A stretch of 64,000 nucleotides of DNA from Sphingomonas aurea (lineage in GTDB: Bacteria; Pseudomonadota; Alphaproteobacteria; Sphingomonadales; Sphingomonadaceae): NCBI RefSeq assembly GCF_030678875.1, contig NZ_JAUUDS010000001.1:186001-250000 (forward strand), in the 5' to 3' direction. Within the stretch, counting starts at the first letter, position 1. The number at the start of each line of letters is the position of its first letter. Of the stretch, positions 62,782 to 64,000 are shown piece by piece. The notes below the pieces were generated by a model. It searched no databases. It was not told the DNA's origin and saw nothing but the letters and a program-made list of their open reading frames with translations. Position numbers and translations under genes: made by a program.

Positions 62782-63897
62782 ATGGGCTATGAGCGCTATC
62801 CGCGGGGTAATTACCAGGACGATTACACCACCAGTTCGGGCGCGCAGGACTATGGGCCGGATTATGGCACGGGCCGCGACTACACCTACTCCAGCGCGCG
62901 CGATTATGCCGCCGCCGGTCGCCTCGACGAGCATGACGGTCGGCAGGACCGCTACGGCCGGCGCGAATACGGCAACCAGCGCTACGCCCAGCGCGACCGC
63001 GTCGGCGGGCAGCAGGGCGGCTATGGTCGCCAGGATTACGGTCGCCAGGATACAGGCCGCTACGATCAGGGTCGGAGCGATTACGGCCGCCAGCAGCAGG
63101 GTGGCGGCTATGGCCGGCAGGATCGCTACGGCACCCAGGCGCGCTCCGGCGGCGAGTATCGCGGTTCCTACGCGTCGGACGGGCACCGGTTCGAGGATGT
63201 CGGCCGCTATGCCCATGCCGATGACGACAATTACCGTGGGCGTCAGCAGCAGCAGGGCCGCGGCGGCTATGGCCGTCAGCCACAGGGCTATGACTATGAG
63301 GATCGCGGCTTCTTCCAGCGCGCGGGCGACGAGGTCCGCTCCTGGTTCGGCGACGACGATGCCGAGCGCCGGCGCGAGGCGGATGCACGCTACGACGAGC
63401 GCTACTATGCCGGCGGCCAGCACGACCAGGACTATCACGGCTGGCGCTCCGGCCAGATCGCCGCGCTCGACCGCGACTATGACGAGTATCGCCAGGAGAA
63501 CCGCTCGCGGTTCGAGCAGGAATTCTCGACCTGGCGGACCGGTCGGCAGGGCCAGCGCGACCTGCTGAAGAAGGTGACCGAGCATCAGGAGGTGGTCGGC
63601 TCCGACGGCGCGCATGTCGGCACGGTCGACAAGGTGCGCGGCGACCGCATCCTGCTGACCAAGAACGATGCCGATGCCGGTGGCCAGCACCACTCGATCC
63701 CGTCGCGCTGGATCACCTCGGTCGACGACAAGGTGACGCTGTCCAAGTCGGCGGACGAGGCCAAGCAGGCATGGCGCGACGAGGATCGCCAGTCGGCGAT
63801 GTTCGGCTATGGCGACAATAGTCGCTCGGGCGGGTCGAACGACCGTCCCGACGACGGCAAGACGAACCTGAACCGGAGCTTCTCCGGCACCTACTGA
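62782..63897 (+). CDS. SWFGD/DUF2171 protein with a YGRQ-rich low-complexity N-terminus
   Basis: 371 aa from the ATG at 62782. Residues 1-170 are made almost only of Y, G, R, Q, D and S, with the core YGRQ repeated five times between 81 and 166. FFQRAGDEVRSWFGDDDAERRRE (SWFGD at 187-191) is the signature of the sphingomonad SWFGD family. The C-terminal DUF2171 domain is about 259-331 (EVVGSDGAHVGTVDKVRGDRILLTKND; HSIPSRWITSVDDKVTLS), a small PRC-barrel-like domain. The N-terminus resembles prion-like RNA-binding or condensate-forming segments, but no function is established. An EcfG promoter points to stress expression. Confidence 0.85.
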   Translation: MGYERYPRGNYQDDYTTSSGAQDYGPDYGTGRDYTYSSARDYAAAGRLDEHDGRQDRYGRREYGNQRYAQRDRVGGQQGGYGRQDYGRQDTGRYDQGRSDYGRQQQGGGYGRQDRYGTQARSGGEYRGSYASDGHRFEDVGRYAHADDDNYRGRQQQQGRGGYGRQPQGYDYEDRGFFQRAGDEVRSWFGDDDAERRREADARYDERYYAGGQHDQDYHGWRSGQIAALDRDYDEYRQENRSRFEQEFSTWRTGRQGQRDLLKKVTEHQEVVGSDGAHVGTVDKVRGDRILLTKNDADAGGQHHSIPSRWITSVDDKVTLSKSADEAKQAWRDEDRQSAMFGYGDNSRSGGSNDRPDDGKTNLNRSFSGTY

Positions 63898-63918
63898 TCC
63901 CCCACGATCGCTAGGGGA

Positions 63919-63954
63919 AGGGCCCGGTCGCCGATCAGGTGGCCGGGCCTTTTC
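63919..63954 (+). terminator. terminator after the SWFGD gene
   Basis: GGCCCGG (63921-63927) and CCGGGCC (63943-63949) form a perfect 7-bp stem that continues into the loop region with GCC/GGT pairing, followed by TTTT. Twenty-one bp after the stop; it can also serve the minus-strand gene ending at 63964. Confidence 0.8.
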
Positions 63955-63963
63955 GTGTCGGCG

Positions 63964-64000
63964 TCAGATCGCGCCGGAGAAGGTGTCGCACTGGGCGGGA
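63964..64000 (-). CDS. C-terminal end of an unidentified protein (partial)
   Basis: Read on the minus strand, the last 37 bases encode PAQCDTFSGAI followed by TGA at 63966-63964. The frame is open to the window edge and sits just beyond a convergent terminator, as a gene end would. Twelve codons are too few to name it. Confidence 0.35.
   Translation of the reverse strand, partial: PAQCDTFSGAI

Noticed and set aside
62999..63290. Short direct repeats resembling a CRISPR array or tandem repeat
   Set aside because: They are the codons of the YGRQ low-complexity arm; spacing is irregular and no spacers of fixed length exist.

Overview
The window is a GC-rich, gene-dense stretch of an alphaproteobacterial chromosome, almost certainly a sphingomonad (Sphingomonas or close kin). 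The main reasons are a serine palmitoyltransferase that keeps the known catalytic residues of the Sphingomonas paucimobilis enzyme (H159, D231, K265) beside its dedicated acyl carrier protein, a sphingomonad-style PEP-CTERM tail, an SWFGD/DUF2171 protein, and GGAAC-N16-CGTT promoters of the alphaproteobacterial general stress sigma factor EcfG. I see no prophage, insertion sequence, CRISPR array or rRNA. It reads as core chromosome with a few small mobile or palindromic elements.

Layout. 1-6.9 kb (minus): a likely long transcription unit obgE - uma2-like - proB - cerR-like - acp - spt - hybrid sensor kinase, joining GTPase and proline genes to sphingolipid synthesis. 7.0-9.5 kb: a TetR regulator divergent from a predicted metal-dependent hydrolase across a 24-bp palindrome, a 440-bp gap filled by two palindromic elements, and a GNAT acetyltransferase. 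9.6-10.3 kb: rplU-rpmA with a clear terminator. 10.3-14.6 kb: a signalling island with a CheY-like regulator, a hybrid kinase with two receivers, a LuxR-type regulator and a pseudo-receiver/Hpt protein. 14.6-21.6 kb: a tad/cpa pilus operon (cpaA-B-C-D-E-tadB-tadC) without cpaF or the pilin. 21.7-28.1 kb: an FAD oxidoreductase, a YegP-like protein, a PEP-CTERM histidine phosphatase, ispH-thrB-rnhA, and a lipoprotein plus acyltransferase pair. 28.1-33.1 kb: a tandem glycine riboswitch and gcvT-gcvH-gcvPA-gcvPB. 33.1-43.7 kb: a DUF885 protein, a DMT transporter, proS, a K+ channel, RNase R and an ABC exporter. 43.8-50.8 kb: a PHA depolymerase, a general-stress FMN-binding protein, a tiny toxin-like membrane peptide, thiolase and MaoC genes, and putA. 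50.9-64 kb: a TonB-like protein, MscS, topoisomerase IB, PfpI, an MFS carrier, Cu/Zn SOD, ThpR, a BI-1 protein, a transglutaminase, small unknowns, an extensin-like protein, a NUDIX hydrolase, tRNA-Ala(CGC) and the SWFGD protein.

Common threads. The right-hand 12 kb looks like a general-stress cluster: EcfG-type promoter matches precede the SOD, topoisomerase IB, PfpI, an acidic 94-aa protein and the SWFGD protein, and two of them share one palindromic -35. One-carbon and amino-acid metabolism (gcv, putA, proB, thrB, proS) is spread through the middle. Palindromic repeats are frequent: a 29-bp-armed inverted repeat in three gaps, a twin-hairpin family with GCAG/CTTC loops in two gaps, a 174-bp nested palindrome, and, most unusually, a 64-bp palindrome inserted in frame inside the RNase R gene. 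The most novel items are that in-frame palindrome, the 30-aa toxin-like locus at 45.8 kb, the back-to-back EcfG promoters at 54.0 kb, and the pilus operon without its ATPase.
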